64,000 bases of DNA from Nocardia brasiliensis NBRC 14402 (lineage in GTDB: Bacteria > Actinomycetota > Actinomycetes > Mycobacteriales > Mycobacteriaceae): the NCBI RefSeq assembly GCF_000308475.2, contig NZ_BAFT02000063.1, positions 62,001-126,000 on the forward strand, given 5' to 3'. The notes below the pieces were generated by a model. The model had not been told where the DNA came from. It saw only the letters and a list, made by a program, of their open reading frames with translations, and made no database searches. Below are positions 17,163 through 25,926 of the stretch, in pieces; position 1 is the stretch's first letter, and each line of letters starts with the position of its first letter. Made by a program: the position numbers and the translations under genes.

Positions 17163-18211
17163 TGAAGCGCTGGGCGCGAACAGGTGTCGTCGCGGTGGTG
17201 GCGCTGGTCACCGTGGCCGTCGTGGTGGGGGTGAGCGGCGCGACCTGGATGGACCGGGTGCGGCCCGCCCAGCAGACGATATGTGCCGAATTCGCTGACA
17301 CGGTAGGGCTTTACGACGGCAACAGCGTCACGCTGCTCGGCGTCGAGATCGGCACCGTGTCCGGGATCGAGGCGCGCGGTGACCGGATGCGGGTGACGAT
17401 GACGATCGACGGCAAGATCGAGCTGCCCGCCGACGTCACGGCGGCGACCATGTCCAGTTCGATCGTCACCGACCGGCACGTCGAACTGTCCAAGACCTAC
17501 ACCGGCGGCCCGAAATTCGATACCGCGCAGTGCCTTCCGCTCGAGCGCACGCGCACGCCGGTCGGGATCAGCGAGGCCCTCGACGCGCTGGCGACCTTGT
17601 CCGGCGACCTGGTCGGGGTGCAGTCCACGCCGACGCCGGGCGCGCCGTCGGACCGGCTGCTCGATCAGACGCTGACCGGCGCGGTCAACGCGCTGGACGG
17701 CACCGCACCGCAGTGGAACGCGCTGTTGCAGCGGCTGTCCCAGGTGATCGGGGACCCGTCCGATCGGGATGCGGTGCTGCGCAGGCTGGTCGACAACCTG
17801 GATCAGCTCACCACCATGTTCATCACCAACTGGCCCGATATGCAGGCGCTGATGGACAACCTGAAGAACGGCATCGCGCTGGTCGACGGCTTCTCTGCGG
17901 AGCTGTCCCGTGCGGTCGATCTGGCGCTGCAGTTCCTGCCGGTGATCGCCCGCAACGTCGGCAAATACGACCAGCAGTCCTTCGAGTTCCTCGACCGGAT
18001 CGTGCCGGAGGTGCACCGCTACGCCGTACTGGCGGGGAGCATCGTGGATCTGCTGATGCAGCTGCCGCCGGTGGTTTCCGGTCTGGCGTCGATCGTCGAC
18101 CCGGCGACCGGTGCGCCTCGTGTGAATTATCGGCCGCCGCACTATGAATCGGCCGACGGCAGCCAGGTCGGTCTGCTCCAGGTCATTCTCGCAACGGTGG
18201 GTGCGCCGTGA
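17162..18211 (+). CDS. mceD: Mce family protein D
   Basis: 349 aa. Short basic start MKRWAR, anchor at about 8-26, then MlaD domain (VGLYDGNSVTLLGVEIGTV near residue 48). The long helical C-terminal part follows. ATG 17162 shares a base with the mceC TGA. Its own stop overlaps the mceE GTG. Confidence 0.9.
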   Translation: MKRWARTGVVAVVALVTVAVVVGVSGATWMDRVRPAQQTICAEFADTVGLYDGNSVTLLGVEIGTVSGIEARGDRMRVTMTIDGKIELPADVTAATMSSSIVTDRHVELSKTYTGGPKFDTAQCLPLERTRTPVGISEALDALATLSGDLVGVQSTPTPGAPSDRLLDQTLTGAVNALDGTAPQWNALLQRLSQVIGDPSDRDAVLRRLVDNLDQLTTMFITNWPDMQALMDNLKNGIALVDGFSAELSRAVDLALQFLPVIARNVGKYDQQSFEFLDRIVPEVHRYAVLAGSIVDLLMQLPPVVSGLASIVDPATGAPRVNYRPPHYESADGSQVGLLQVILATVGAP

Positions 18212-19221
18212 AACGCCTGCTGCTCGCCGCGCTCGCGCTGCTGCTCACCGGCTGTGGCGTCCGCGCGACCGATGTGCCGATCCCGGGCACCTATCTGGCG
18301 GGGGACACCTTCAGCATCCGGATCGAATTCGGTTCGGTGCTCAACCTGCCCGACCGAGCCAAGGTCATCTCGGAGGGCGTCGAGGTCGGCATGCTCGATC
18401 GGATCGAGCTGATCGGCGACACGGCCGTCGCCACCGTCGACTTGAAATCCGATGTGCGACTGCCGAAGACGGCCACGGCTGAGCTGCGCCAGAGCACCAT
18501 TCTCGGCGATATCCACATCGCGCTGGCCGCGCCGCCGAACGCGGGGCCACCGTTCCTGGTGGATGGTGACGTGATCGCGCGGACACGGACCGTGCCCGCC
18601 GCGAACGTGGAAGACATCCTGCGCGCGATGTCGAATATCGTCACCGGCGGACGATTCGGCGACATGCAGGACCTGATCGTCAGCGTCAACGCCGCGTTCC
18701 CGACCGACGAGGCCGACCTCGCCCGCATCCTGGCGGGTGGTCGCAACGCATTGCACGACCTCGCCACGCATTCCGCCGAGCTGGATCGGATTCTGGCCGC
18801 CGCGGCCAGTGTCACCACGACGCTGGACGCGAACAAGGTCAACGTCGACCGGACCCTGACGCTCGGTCCCGGCCGGGCCGCCGGCCTGTCCGACGTGCTG
18901 TTCGGCCTGGTCCAGTTGATCATCGATGGCGGTGAACTGGCCAGGTACGTCGGCGATCTCGCGCTGCCGCTGCGCGGCGACCTGCACGACATCATCAGCA
19001 TCCTGGCCCCGGCCGCGCGCACCATCGGCAGCGCGGACACCACGGTCCCGATGAACGTCGACACGATGAACCGCCTGTTGCGCGAGAAGCTGATCCCGTT
19101 CTTCAGCGCGCCGCCCGATATCCAGGTGCAGCGGGTGACGGCGGAGGGGGTCGCGGCCGATGCCGCGCAACGCTCGGATCAGATGATCCAGGTACTGCGA
19201 TCGATCGGGATGGTGCGATGA
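18208..19221 (+). CDS. mceE: Mce family lipoprotein E
   Basis: 337 aa lipoprotein. The signal peptide MKRLLLAALALLLTG ends in the lipobox LLTGC, with Cys16 as the lipid-modified residue; the E position is the lipoprotein of mycobacterial mce operons (LprK type). The MlaD domain is at about 35-115. GTG 18208 overlaps the mceD stop (GTGA). Confidence 0.92.
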   Translation: MKRLLLAALALLLTGCGVRATDVPIPGTYLAGDTFSIRIEFGSVLNLPDRAKVISEGVEVGMLDRIELIGDTAVATVDLKSDVRLPKTATAELRQSTILGDIHIALAAPPNAGPPFLVDGDVIARTRTVPAANVEDILRAMSNIVTGGRFGDMQDLIVSVNAAFPTDEADLARILAGGRNALHDLATHSAELDRILAAAASVTTTLDANKVNVDRTLTLGPGRAAGLSDVLFGLVQLIIDGGELARYVGDLALPLRGDLHDIISILAPAARTIGSADTTVPMNVDTMNRLLREKLIPFFSAPPDIQVQRVTAEGVAADAAQRSDQMIQVLRSIGMVR

Positions 19222-20162
19222 AACTCTCCGGACCTGTCTCGCTGGTGCTGCTGCTGGTGATGACCGTGGTGTGCGCGGCCTACATGGCGGTCGGCGTGCT
19301 CGACATCGACCCGCGACGCAGCACGAATACCGTGACCGTGCTGATGGATTCGTCCGGCGGACTGATGCCGACCTCGCAGGTCGACTTGCGAGGGATGCGC
19401 ATCGGCAAGGTACGCGCCATCACCACGACCGGCACCGGGCTCGCGGTGCGGATCGAGCTGGACGCGAAATACCGGGTGCCGCTGGGCAGTGAGGTGCACG
19501 TCAGCAACCTGTCCGCGGCGGGCGAGCAGTTCATGGACTTCCGCCCCACCACGACGGCGGGGCCGTACCTCACCGACGGCAGCGTCGTGCCGACGAGCCA
19601 GGTGCGCGTCGCGACGACGGTCAGCGAGGCGCTCGCGAAACTGGATGTGCTGAATTCCCAGATAGATCCGGTGAAGGTCGAGCGCCTGGCCGCCATCGTG
19701 TCGCAGGGGTACGCGGGACGCGAGCAGGAAATCGCGCTGCTCACCAAGACATTGACGATGACGGCGCAGTTGCTGCACGACAAACGGGACGCGATCACCC
19801 GGCTGTACGTGCACGGTCAGCAGCTCGCCGAGAATTTCGACGGCTACGGGCCGGTGATCGGTGACTGGGCCGACGATTTCACCCACGTGCTGCCCGAGGT
19901 GGTGCACCTGATCGAAGGGTTCCAGGGGTATTCCTATGCGGGCGAACATGTCTGGGACGAGCCGCTGGGACCGCTGGTGCAGAAGATCGATCAGTACCTC
20001 TCGACGCTGGGACCGGATCTCGCACATATCGCGACCGCACTGAAGCCGGCCACCAGTGTGCTGAAACCCCTTCGGGTGGACGCGGGTTCGATCATCGACC
20101 TGCTCTCGGCCACCTTCCCGGAACACGGGACCGCCCGTATCACGCTCGACCTGCCGAAGTAG
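19218..20162 (+). CDS. mceF: Mce family protein F
   Basis: 314 aa, last Mce subunit. Anchor at about 7-28, MlaD domain with LMPTSQVDLRGMRIGKVRAI near residue 50. It is shorter than typical mycobacterial MceF proteins, which often exceed 400 aa with a proline-rich tail; no such tail is seen here. Coupled to mceE by ATGA. Confidence 0.9.
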   Translation: MKLSGPVSLVLLLVMTVVCAAYMAVGVLDIDPRRSTNTVTVLMDSSGGLMPTSQVDLRGMRIGKVRAITTTGTGLAVRIELDAKYRVPLGSEVHVSNLSAAGEQFMDFRPTTTAGPYLTDGSVVPTSQVRVATTVSEALAKLDVLNSQIDPVKVERLAAIVSQGYAGREQEIALLTKTLTMTAQLLHDKRDAITRLYVHGQQLAENFDGYGPVIGDWADDFTHVLPEVVHLIEGFQGYSYAGEHVWDEPLGPLVQKIDQYLSTLGPDLAHIATALKPATSVLKPLRVDAGSIIDLLSATFPEHGTARITLDLPK

Positions 20163-20177
20163 AGAGTTGAGGACGTC

Positions 20178-20744
20178 ATGAGCACCACCGAGACCACCAC
20201 CGAGAACCCCGCCGAGGAGCCGAAGGCGCAGCCCCGCAAGGGCATCGGCTATCTGCTCGGCGGCCTCGCCGTGCTGCTGACGGCGCTCAGTGTCGCGCTG
20301 GGCTTGTCCTGGCAGTCCAGTTCCGACGAACTCGCCGCGCTGCGGCAGACCAACGCCGATCGGGACAAAGCCGCGGAGGTGGCCGAGGACTACACGCTGC
20401 GCTCGCTGACCTACGACCACAAGAACCTGCCCGCCTTCTTCGACAGCGTGCAGCGGGGCACCTCGGACGCGTTGCGCAAGCGCTACGACGAGGTGCACGA
20501 CACGCTGGCGAAGATCATGACCGAGGCACAGGTGGTCGCCTCCGGGCAGGTACTGGGCACCGCGGTGGACGCCCAAGGCAACAACCAGTACTCGGTGACC
20601 GTGTTCGCGACCCAGAAGACCCAGAACATCCAGCAGCCGAATCCGGTGACGGTACCGAACATCCTGGTGGTGACGGTGGCCGAGAACGGCGGCGACTGGC
20701 AGGTCGTCGACTACGGCCCGAAAGGCGAGGCGCTGGGGCGTTGA
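20178..20744 (+). CDS. Mce-associated membrane protein (Mas type)
   Basis: 188 aa. An acidic, Thr/Glu-rich cytoplasmic start (MSTTETTTENPAEEPKAQP) is followed by one transmembrane segment at about 27-48 and an extracytoplasmic domain with the pattern seen in proteins encoded downstream of mceF. These accessory proteins help stabilise Mce complexes. The gap to mceF is 15 bases and a GAGGAC site precedes ATG 20178. Confidence 0.85.
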   Translation: MSTTETTTENPAEEPKAQPRKGIGYLLGGLAVLLTALSVALGLSWQSSSDELAALRQTNADRDKAAEVAEDYTLRSLTYDHKNLPAFFDSVQRGTSDALRKRYDEVHDTLAKIMTEAQVVASGQVLGTAVDAQGNNQYSVTVFATQKTQNIQQPNPVTVPNILVVTVAENGGDWQVVDYGPKGEALGR

Positions 20745-20783
20745 TACACTCACGGGTCCTGGTTGGCGTCGAGAGGGAGTGCT

Positions 20784-21452
20784 GTGCCGGACCAGCCCAG
20801 CGCGCCGCGCCGCGGTCGGCCACCGGAACCGGGCCTGGCGCAGCGGCGCAGGCAGCAGATCATCGAATCGGCCTATGCCGTGTTCGTCGCGCGTGGTTAT
20901 GAGGCCACCACGATTTCCGATGTCGCCGCGCACGCGGGCATCGGCCAGGGCACGGTGTACCGGTACTTCGAGAGCAAACGCGAAATACTGGACCACGTAG
21001 TCGATTTCGGCATCGCGAAGTTCGTCGACCGGGTGCAGCCGCGGACCTTGCTGAAACGTCCGGCCTCGGCGCCGGAATTGCTCGCCGAGCTCCGGTCCGC
21101 GATCGGGCGCTGGTACGAGATGCTGGATCAGGAGCCGGATTTCGTGCGGCTGTTCCTGGTCGAGGCCAGTGCGATCGACAAGGAACTCAGCGATCGGCTA
21201 CTCGGCCTGGAGCTGCTGGTCAGCACGTTCGTGGCGCACGAACTGCGGCTCGGGGTGGCGGCGGGCTGGATTCGCGCGGACCTCGACCCGGAGGTGACGG
21301 CGCACATCGTGCTGACCTTGAGTGTGCCCGGCCTCCTGCAGGAGATGCGGGGCGAGAACACCGCGGCCGAACGGGAACGCACCACCAACGGTGTGCTCAC
21401 CCTGCTCGAAAAAGCTTTGCGGCCACGCGATTCCGCCAGGACCGTGCGATGA
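20784..21452 (+). CDS. TetR-family regulator (mce-linked, first of pair)
   Basis: 222 aa. HTH at about residues 22-70 (IIESAYAVFVARGYEATTISDVAAHAGIGQ...VYRYFESKREIL). GTG 20784 follows GAGAGGGAG. It lies 39 bases after the Mce-associated gene and its stop overlaps the second TetR start, so it may be part of the mce transcript. TetR pairs of this kind are common next to actinobacterial mce operons and are likely to act on the palindrome at 12229-12248. Confidence 0.85.
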   Translation: MPDQPSAPRRGRPPEPGLAQRRRQQIIESAYAVFVARGYEATTISDVAAHAGIGQGTVYRYFESKREILDHVVDFGIAKFVDRVQPRTLLKRPASAPELLAELRSAIGRWYEMLDQEPDFVRLFLVEASAIDKELSDRLLGLELLVSTFVAHELRLGVAAGWIRADLDPEVTAHIVLTLSVPGLLQEMRGENTAAERERTTNGVLTLLEKALRPRDSARTVR

Positions 21453-22066
21453 ACGCCGCGGATCGGGGCGCCAAGCGCCGCGCCGAACTGGTGCTCGCGG
21501 CACACGAACTGTTCGTGGACAAGGGATACCGCTCGGTCGTCGTCGCCGATATCGCGGCCCGGGCGGGGGCCGGTCACGGCACGTTCTACAACTACTTCGA
21601 CAACAAGCGCGACATCCTCGACGCGGTCATCGACCACTACTTCGCCCTGATCCGGGAACGGGTGTTCGGCCGGGCGATCGCGGGCCGGCGCCCGAAGACC
21701 CTCGACGAATTCTGCGACGTGATCGCGACCATCGTGGACCACTGCTACGAATTGGTCGCGGACGAACCGGGTTTGGTGAACTTCATCCTGCTGGAGGCCG
21801 CCACGATCGACGAGCGGGTGGCCGAACGCTCGATCCGGAACCTGCGCGTCTACGGCGACGAAGCCACCACCAGGATCAAGCGCGGCATGGAACTCGGCTA
21901 CATCGATCCCGCGCTGGATCCGCGCCTGACCGGGGAGGCCCTGCTCTCCGCGCTGCTGGCGGCCCTGCTGTCCGCGATCCGGGACGGTGCCGATGGGCTG
22001 GACCGGGCGCGAGTCCGGGCCCAACTCGTCGCCTTCGCGTACGCGACCCTCGGGCCTGTTTCATAA
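21449..22066 (+). CDS. TetR-family regulator (mce-linked, second of pair)
   Basis: 205 aa. HTH at about residues 11-57 (VLAAHELFVDKGYRSVVVADIAARAGA...TFYNYFDNKRDIL). Similar in layout to its upstream neighbour, so the pair may be an old duplication or act as a heterodimer. The last three codons and the TAA (22064-22066) lie inside the left arm of an 18-bp inverted repeat, so the native C-terminus was probably replaced or trimmed when that element arrived. Confidence 0.85.
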   Translation: MNAADRGAKRRAELVLAAHELFVDKGYRSVVVADIAARAGAGHGTFYNYFDNKRDILDAVIDHYFALIRERVFGRAIAGRRPKTLDEFCDVIATIVDHCYELVADEPGLVNFILLEAATIDERVAERSIRNLRVYGDEATTRIKRGMELGYIDPALDPRLTGEALLSALLAALLSAIRDGADGLDRARVRAQLVAFAYATLGPVS

Positions 22067-22113
22067 GTCACAGCGGCGCTTTCGGGGTCCAGCTCGACTT
22101 ATGAAACAGGCCC
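22052..22113. repeat. 62-bp MITE-like inverted-repeat element
   Basis: Perfect 18-base arms, GGGCCTGTTTCATAAGTC at 22052-22069 and its exact complement at 22096-22113, enclose a 26-base GC-rich centre. The arms look like insertion-sequence termini rather than an intrinsic terminator: there is no U-tract and the loop is long. Convergent genes on both sides stop at the element: the TetR TAA lies within the left arm and the first base of the aminopeptidase TAG complement is the last base of the right arm. No target-site duplication is obvious. Confidence 0.7.
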
Positions 22114-23105
22114 TAGCGCCCTGACGGAGCGAACCGGGCAGCCGCGTCGAGGATCGCCCGCAGCATCTCGGGGCTGCCGGTGTGTCCCGAATCGTCGATG
22201 ACGTGCAGTTCGGCGTCCGGCCACGCCTGCGCCAATTGCCATGCGGTGTACAGGGGTGTGCCGAGGTCGAGCCGTCCGTGGATCAGTACACCGGGGATAC
22301 CCGCGAGTGCGTGTGCGTCACGCAGGAGTTGTCCGTCCGGGAGCCAGGCGTCGTTGGCGAAGTAATGCGCGCAGATCCGCACGAAGGCCAGTAGATCGGC
22401 ATCCGGCTTGTCGCTGTATTGGCCGGGGCGGCCCAGATTTTCGTGCGCGATGACGGCGTCCTCCCACGCACACCAGTCCCGCGCGGCCTTGCCGCGTACC
22501 TCGGGATCCGCGTCGTTCAGCAGACGGTTGTACGCGGCGACGAGGTTTCCGTCGCGCTCGGCGGCGGGCAGGGCGTCCCGGAACGCGGCCCACGGCCCGG
22601 GCAGGAAGCGGCCGACGCCGCGATAGAGCCAGTCCGTCTCTTCCGGTCTGGTCATGGTGACGCCGACCAGGATGATCTCGGAGACCCGGGCGGGATAGCG
22701 TTCGGCATAGGCGAGGATCAGGGTGGAACCCCAGGAGCCGCCGTAAAGCAGCCACTGCTCGATGCCCAGATGCTCGCGCAGGCGTTCCATGTCGGCGATC
22801 AAATGGTCGGTGGTGTTGACGGACAGGTCGACCGCGGGATCGGCGGCGTGCGGCAGGCTTTCCCCGCAACCGCGTTGATCGAACAGCACGATCCGATAGG
22901 CGCTGGGATCGAAGTTCCGGCGCGAGCCGCGCTTGCCGCCCGAACCCGGCCCGCCGTGCACCACGAGGACGGGTTTCCCGGCCGGGTTTCCACTGGTCTC
23001 CCAGTAGATCCGGTTGCCGTCACCGACCTCCAGGAGTCCGTTCGCATATGGGTCGATCAGCGGAAACGGCTGCGGCACTGGCGCTCCCGGCGCGGTGGTC
23101 CCCAT
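22113..23105 (-). CDS. pip: Proline iminopeptidase (prolyl aminopeptidase)
   Basis: 330 aa serine peptidase of family S33 that removes N-terminal proline from peptides, cytosolic. Motifs: HGGPGSGG near residue 50, DQRGCGES near residue 76, nucleophile GGSWGS near residue 121, Asp in HGRLDLGTP near residue 276 and His in DDSGHTG near residue 304. Length matches the family. It is the first leftward gene after ctaA, 24 bases downstream of the heme A synthase stop. Its stop codon touches the inverted-repeat element. Confidence 0.93.
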   Translation of the reverse strand: MGTTAPGAPVPQPFPLIDPYANGLLEVGDGNRIYWETSGNPAGKPVLVVHGGPGSGGKRGSRRNFDPSAYRIVLFDQRGCGESLPHAADPAVDLSVNTTDHLIADMERLREHLGIEQWLLYGGSWGSTLILAYAERYPARVSEIILVGVTMTRPEETDWLYRGVGRFLPGPWAAFRDALPAAERDGNLVAAYNRLLNDADPEVRGKAARDWCAWEDAVIAHENLGRPGQYSDKPDADLLAFVRICAHYFANDAWLPDGQLLRDAHALAGIPGVLIHGRLDLGTPLYTAWQLAQAWPDAELHVIDDSGHTGSPEMLRAILDAAARFAPSGR

Positions 23106-23129
23106 CGCCGGTACTCTACCGGCCGGACC

Positions 23130-24098
23130 TCAGGCGGATTGCTCGGCGGTGACCGCGGCCGGGACCGGCTCCCGGGTGTGCAGCGCGGCCCAGAGGGCGG
23201 CGGTGGCGGCGACACAGGCCGCGGCGCCGCCGACGTGGAAGACGACCAGCACGGCCGGGACGTCGGTGAAGTACTGCACGACGCCGATCAGGGCCTGGGC
23301 GCACACGATGGCGAGCACCACGAACAGCCGCTTGCGCACGGCCGGGGTGATGCCGACCGCGAAGAGGCCGAAGGCGAGACCGATCAGCAGCGCGAGATAG
23401 CCGACGAGCAGCTGCGAGTGCAGGTGCACCAGCGTGACGATCTCCACCTGCAACCGTTCGACCTGCCGCTCGATGCTCTTGTCGCCCGCGTGCGGTCCCG
23501 CGCCGGTCACCAGCGTGCCCGCGATCAGCACCCCGCTCATCGCGACCGCGCTGAGTCCGGTGAGCCAGCGCAGCGGCGCGGGCGCCTGCACGGTGGAGAC
23601 GCCGTCGTCGGGTTCGCAGATCTTGGTGTACAGCACGACCGAGAGCCAGACCATGAGCATCGAGGCGAGCAGGTGGATCGCGACGGTCCACCAGAGCAGC
23701 CCGGTGCGCACCGTGATACCGCCGATGATGCCCTGCAGCAGCGTGCCGCCGGGCATCAGCCAGGCGTAGACCAGCACATCGCGCCGGCGCCGGGCGCGGA
23801 CGACCGCGAGCACGATCAGCGCGGCGCACAGCGACACCACGAAGGTCAGCAGCCGGTTACCGAACTCGACGGCCTGATGCAGCACCGGCACCTCGGACAC
23901 ACCGACGGGGGTGAAGCTGCCGGGGAAGCACTGCGGCCAGGTCGGGCAGCCGAGACCGGACGCGGTGACCCGGACGACCGCGCCGGTGACCGAGATGCCC
24001 GCCTGGGTGAGGATGACCGCGATCGCGAGGATCCGCTGCACCCGCAGCGAGGGCAGCGGCAGCTTGTCGACGAGTCGCAGGAACGCGCGATACAGCAC
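23130..24098 (-). CDS. ctaA: Heme A synthase
   Basis: COX15/CtaA family integral membrane oxidase (about 322 aa) that converts heme O to heme A for cytochrome aa3. About eight transmembrane helices. Heme-ligand histidines lie in VLHQAVEFGNRLLTF, VAIHLLASM, LVHLHSQLLVG and VFHVGG. The Cys-loop GLGCPTWPQCF has both cysteines typical of the Bacillus/actinobacterial type. GTG 24098 gives MLYRAFLRLVDKLPLP; in-frame TTG 24122 and GTG 24116 are alternatives and none has a good ribosome site. Confidence 0.93.
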   Translation of the reverse strand: MLYRAFLRLVDKLPLPSLRVQRILAIAVILTQAGISVTGAVVRVTASGLGCPTWPQCFPGSFTPVGVSEVPVLHQAVEFGNRLLTFVVSLCAALIVLAVVRARRRRDVLVYAWLMPGGTLLQGIIGGITVRTGLLWWTVAIHLLASMLMVWLSVVLYTKICEPDDGVSTVQAPAPLRWLTGLSAVAMSGVLIAGTLVTGAGPHAGDKSIERQVERLQVEIVTLVHLHSQLLVGYLALLIGLAFGLFAVGITPAVRKRLFVVLAIVCAQALIGVVQYFTDVPAVLVVFHVGGAAACVAATAALWAALHTREPVPAAVTAEQSA

Positions 24099-24165
24099 GT
24101 CACGATGGTAGAGCACGGTCAACTACACGCTGTCGTTGGTACCGCGCACGGCGGCTGCCGGCGTG

Positions 24166-24205
24166 ATCGACGCCGCTCCGCGGGCTATCGACGCCGCTCC
24201 GCGGG
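24166..24205. repeat. Two tandem copies of a 19-base repeat
   Basis: The sequence ATCGACGCCGCTCCGCGGG occurs at 24166-24184 and again at 24187-24205, a 21-base period, between the ctaA start and the ABC permease stop. Each copy holds a small GC-rich palindrome. No function is visible; it may be simple slippage. Confidence 0.7.
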
Positions 24206-24997
24206 TTACTGGAAGCGGAACCAGCGGGCCGCGAGCCCGCCCGACACCAGGCCCCACACCGCGAGCACCGCGATGCCGAACCAGTCCACGCTGCTGCGCA
24301 TCGCGTCCTCCAGCGCGACCGTCAGCGCGCCCGAAGGAATCAGGCGGGCAAGCACATTCACCGCAGTGGGCAGGTCGTCGGAGGCGAACACCACGCTGGC
24401 GATACCGAGCATGACGAACCACAGGATGTTCGCCAGCGCGAGCACGATCTCCGCCTTCAGCGTGCCGCCGAGCAGCAGCCCCATCGCCGCGAACGTCGCG
24501 GTGCCGAGCGCGATCACGAACGCGCCCAAGACGAGTCCGGCGGGCTCCGGTCGCCAGCCCAGTGCGAAACCGATCACGCCGAGCAGAATCGCTTGCAGCA
24601 CAACGACGATGAGCACCGCGGCACACTTGCCCGCGATGATGCCCCAGCGCGGCAGCGCGGTCGCGCCCAGCCGCTTGAGCGCGCCGTAGCGGCGATCGAA
24701 GCCGACGGCGATGGCCTGGCCGGTGAACGCGGTGGACATGACCGCCACCATCATCACCGCGGGCACGATCTTGTCCACCCGATCGTCGCCGAGGTCGCCG
24801 AACGGCAACAGGCTGAGCCCGACCAGCAGGGTGATCGGGATGAACATGGTGAGCAGCAGCTGTTCGCCGTTGCGCAGCAACAGGATCAGCTCCAGCCGGG
24901 TCTGCGCACTCATCATCGCGAGCCGGGAGCTGGGCCGCGGGTCGGGCGCGAAGGTGCCCGGCGCGAAGCGGTTGGCGCTCAGATCTGGCTGGGTCAT
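24206..24997 (-). CDS. ABC-2 type exporter permease
   Basis: 263 aa membrane protein with about six transmembrane helices, in the ABC-2 drug/lipid exporter class. It contains the conserved short stretch FDRRYGALKRLGATALPR near residue 103, typical of antibiotic-transport permeases. ATG 24997 overlaps the end of the ATPase gene by four bases. In position it corresponds to the M. tuberculosis Rv1456c-Rv1458c transport genes next to mptB. Substrate unknown; envelope lipid or drug export is plausible. Confidence 0.88.
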   Translation of the reverse strand: MTQPDLSANRFAPGTFAPDPRPSSRLAMMSAQTRLELILLLRNGEQLLLTMFIPITLLVGLSLLPFGDLGDDRVDKIVPAVMMVAVMSTAFTGQAIAVGFDRRYGALKRLGATALPRWGIIAGKCAAVLIVVVLQAILLGVIGFALGWRPEPAGLVLGAFVIALGTATFAAMGLLLGGTLKAEIVLALANILWFVMLGIASVVFASDDLPTAVNVLARLIPSGALTVALEDAMRSSVDWFGIAVLAVWGLVSGGLAARWFRFQ

Positions 24998-25926
24998 CCG
25001 CGCAGCTCCCGTCCGGTCAGTTCCAGGAAAACGTCTTCGAGTCTGCGCTGATCGATCCGGATGTCGGTGGCGAGCACGTTCACCCTGGCGCACCAGGCGG
25101 TCACCGTGGCGAGCACCTGCGGGGTGATCTCACCCTCCACCAGATACGTGCCCGGCGTGGTCTCGCGGGGCGCGAAGCCTTCCGGCAGCGCCGATTTCAG
25201 CAACTCCAGATCGAGTTTCGGTGGGGCGCAGAACCGTAGCTGCCCCGCCGCCCCGTGCGCGGTCACCTCGGCGGGCGTGCCGGAGGCGACGATCTGCCCG
25301 TGGTCGATGATCACCAGCTGGTCGGCGAGCTGCTCGGCCTCGTCCATCACATGGGTGGTGAGCACCACCGTCACGCCGTCGCGGCGCAGCGCATCGATCA
25401 ACTCCCACACGATGAGTCGCGCCTGCGCGTCCAGACCCGCGGTCGGCTCGTCCAGGAAGACGATCTCCGGCTTGCCCACCAGCGCGCACGCCAGCGCCAG
25501 CCGCTGCTGCTGCCCGCCCGAGAGCCGGCGATAGGGCGTCGCGCGATTGTCCTGCAAGCCGAGCGTGCGCAGCAGCCACTGCGGGTCGAGCGGATCGGCG
25601 GCATACGCGGCCACCAGATCGAGCATCTCGCCCGCCTTCGCGCCCGGATACGCGCCGCCGCCCTGCAGCATCACGCCGATGCGCGCGCGCAGCCGATCCG
25701 AATCGGCGATCGGGTCCAGCCCGAGCACCCGCACCGTGCCCGCGTCCGGGGCGACGAAGCCCTCGCACATCTCCACTGTGGTGGTCTTGCCCGCGCCGTT
25801 GGGTCCGAGCAGCGCAAGCACTTGCGCCCGTTCGACATCGAAGCTGAGACCGTCGACCGCGGTGGTCTCCCCGTACCGCTTGACGACACCCTCGACCCGA
25901 ACGGCGGGTTCGCTGCGCTGAGTCAC
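24994..25926 (-). CDS. ABC exporter ATP-binding protein
   Basis: 310 aa. Walker A GPNGAGKTTT near residue 40, signature LSGGQQQR near residue 138 and Walker B EIVFLDEPTAGLD near residue 156, then H-loop LTTHVMDEAEQ. A C-terminal extension of about 80 aa is usual for DrrA-type exporters. The GTG start at 25926 overlaps the mptB stop, so mptB, this gene and the permease form one operon. Confidence 0.92.
   Translation of the reverse strand: MTQRSEPAVRVEGVVKRYGETTAVDGLSFDVERAQVLALLGPNGAGKTTTVEMCEGFVAPDAGTVRVLGLDPIADSDRLRARIGVMLQGGGAYPGAKAGEMLDLVAAYAADPLDPQWLLRTLGLQDNRATPYRRLSGGQQQRLALACALVGKPEIVFLDEPTAGLDAQARLIVWELIDALRRDGVTVVLTTHVMDEAEQLADQLVIIDHGQIVASGTPAEVTAHGAAGQLRFCAPPKLDLELLKSALPEGFAPRETTPGTYLVEGEITPQVLATVTAWCARVNVLATDIRIDQRRLEDVFLELTGRELRG

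Noticed and set aside
22052..22113. Ordinary intrinsic terminator
   Set aside because: An 18-bp perfect arm with a 26-base centre and no U-tract fits a MITE-like element better, although it may still stop transcription.
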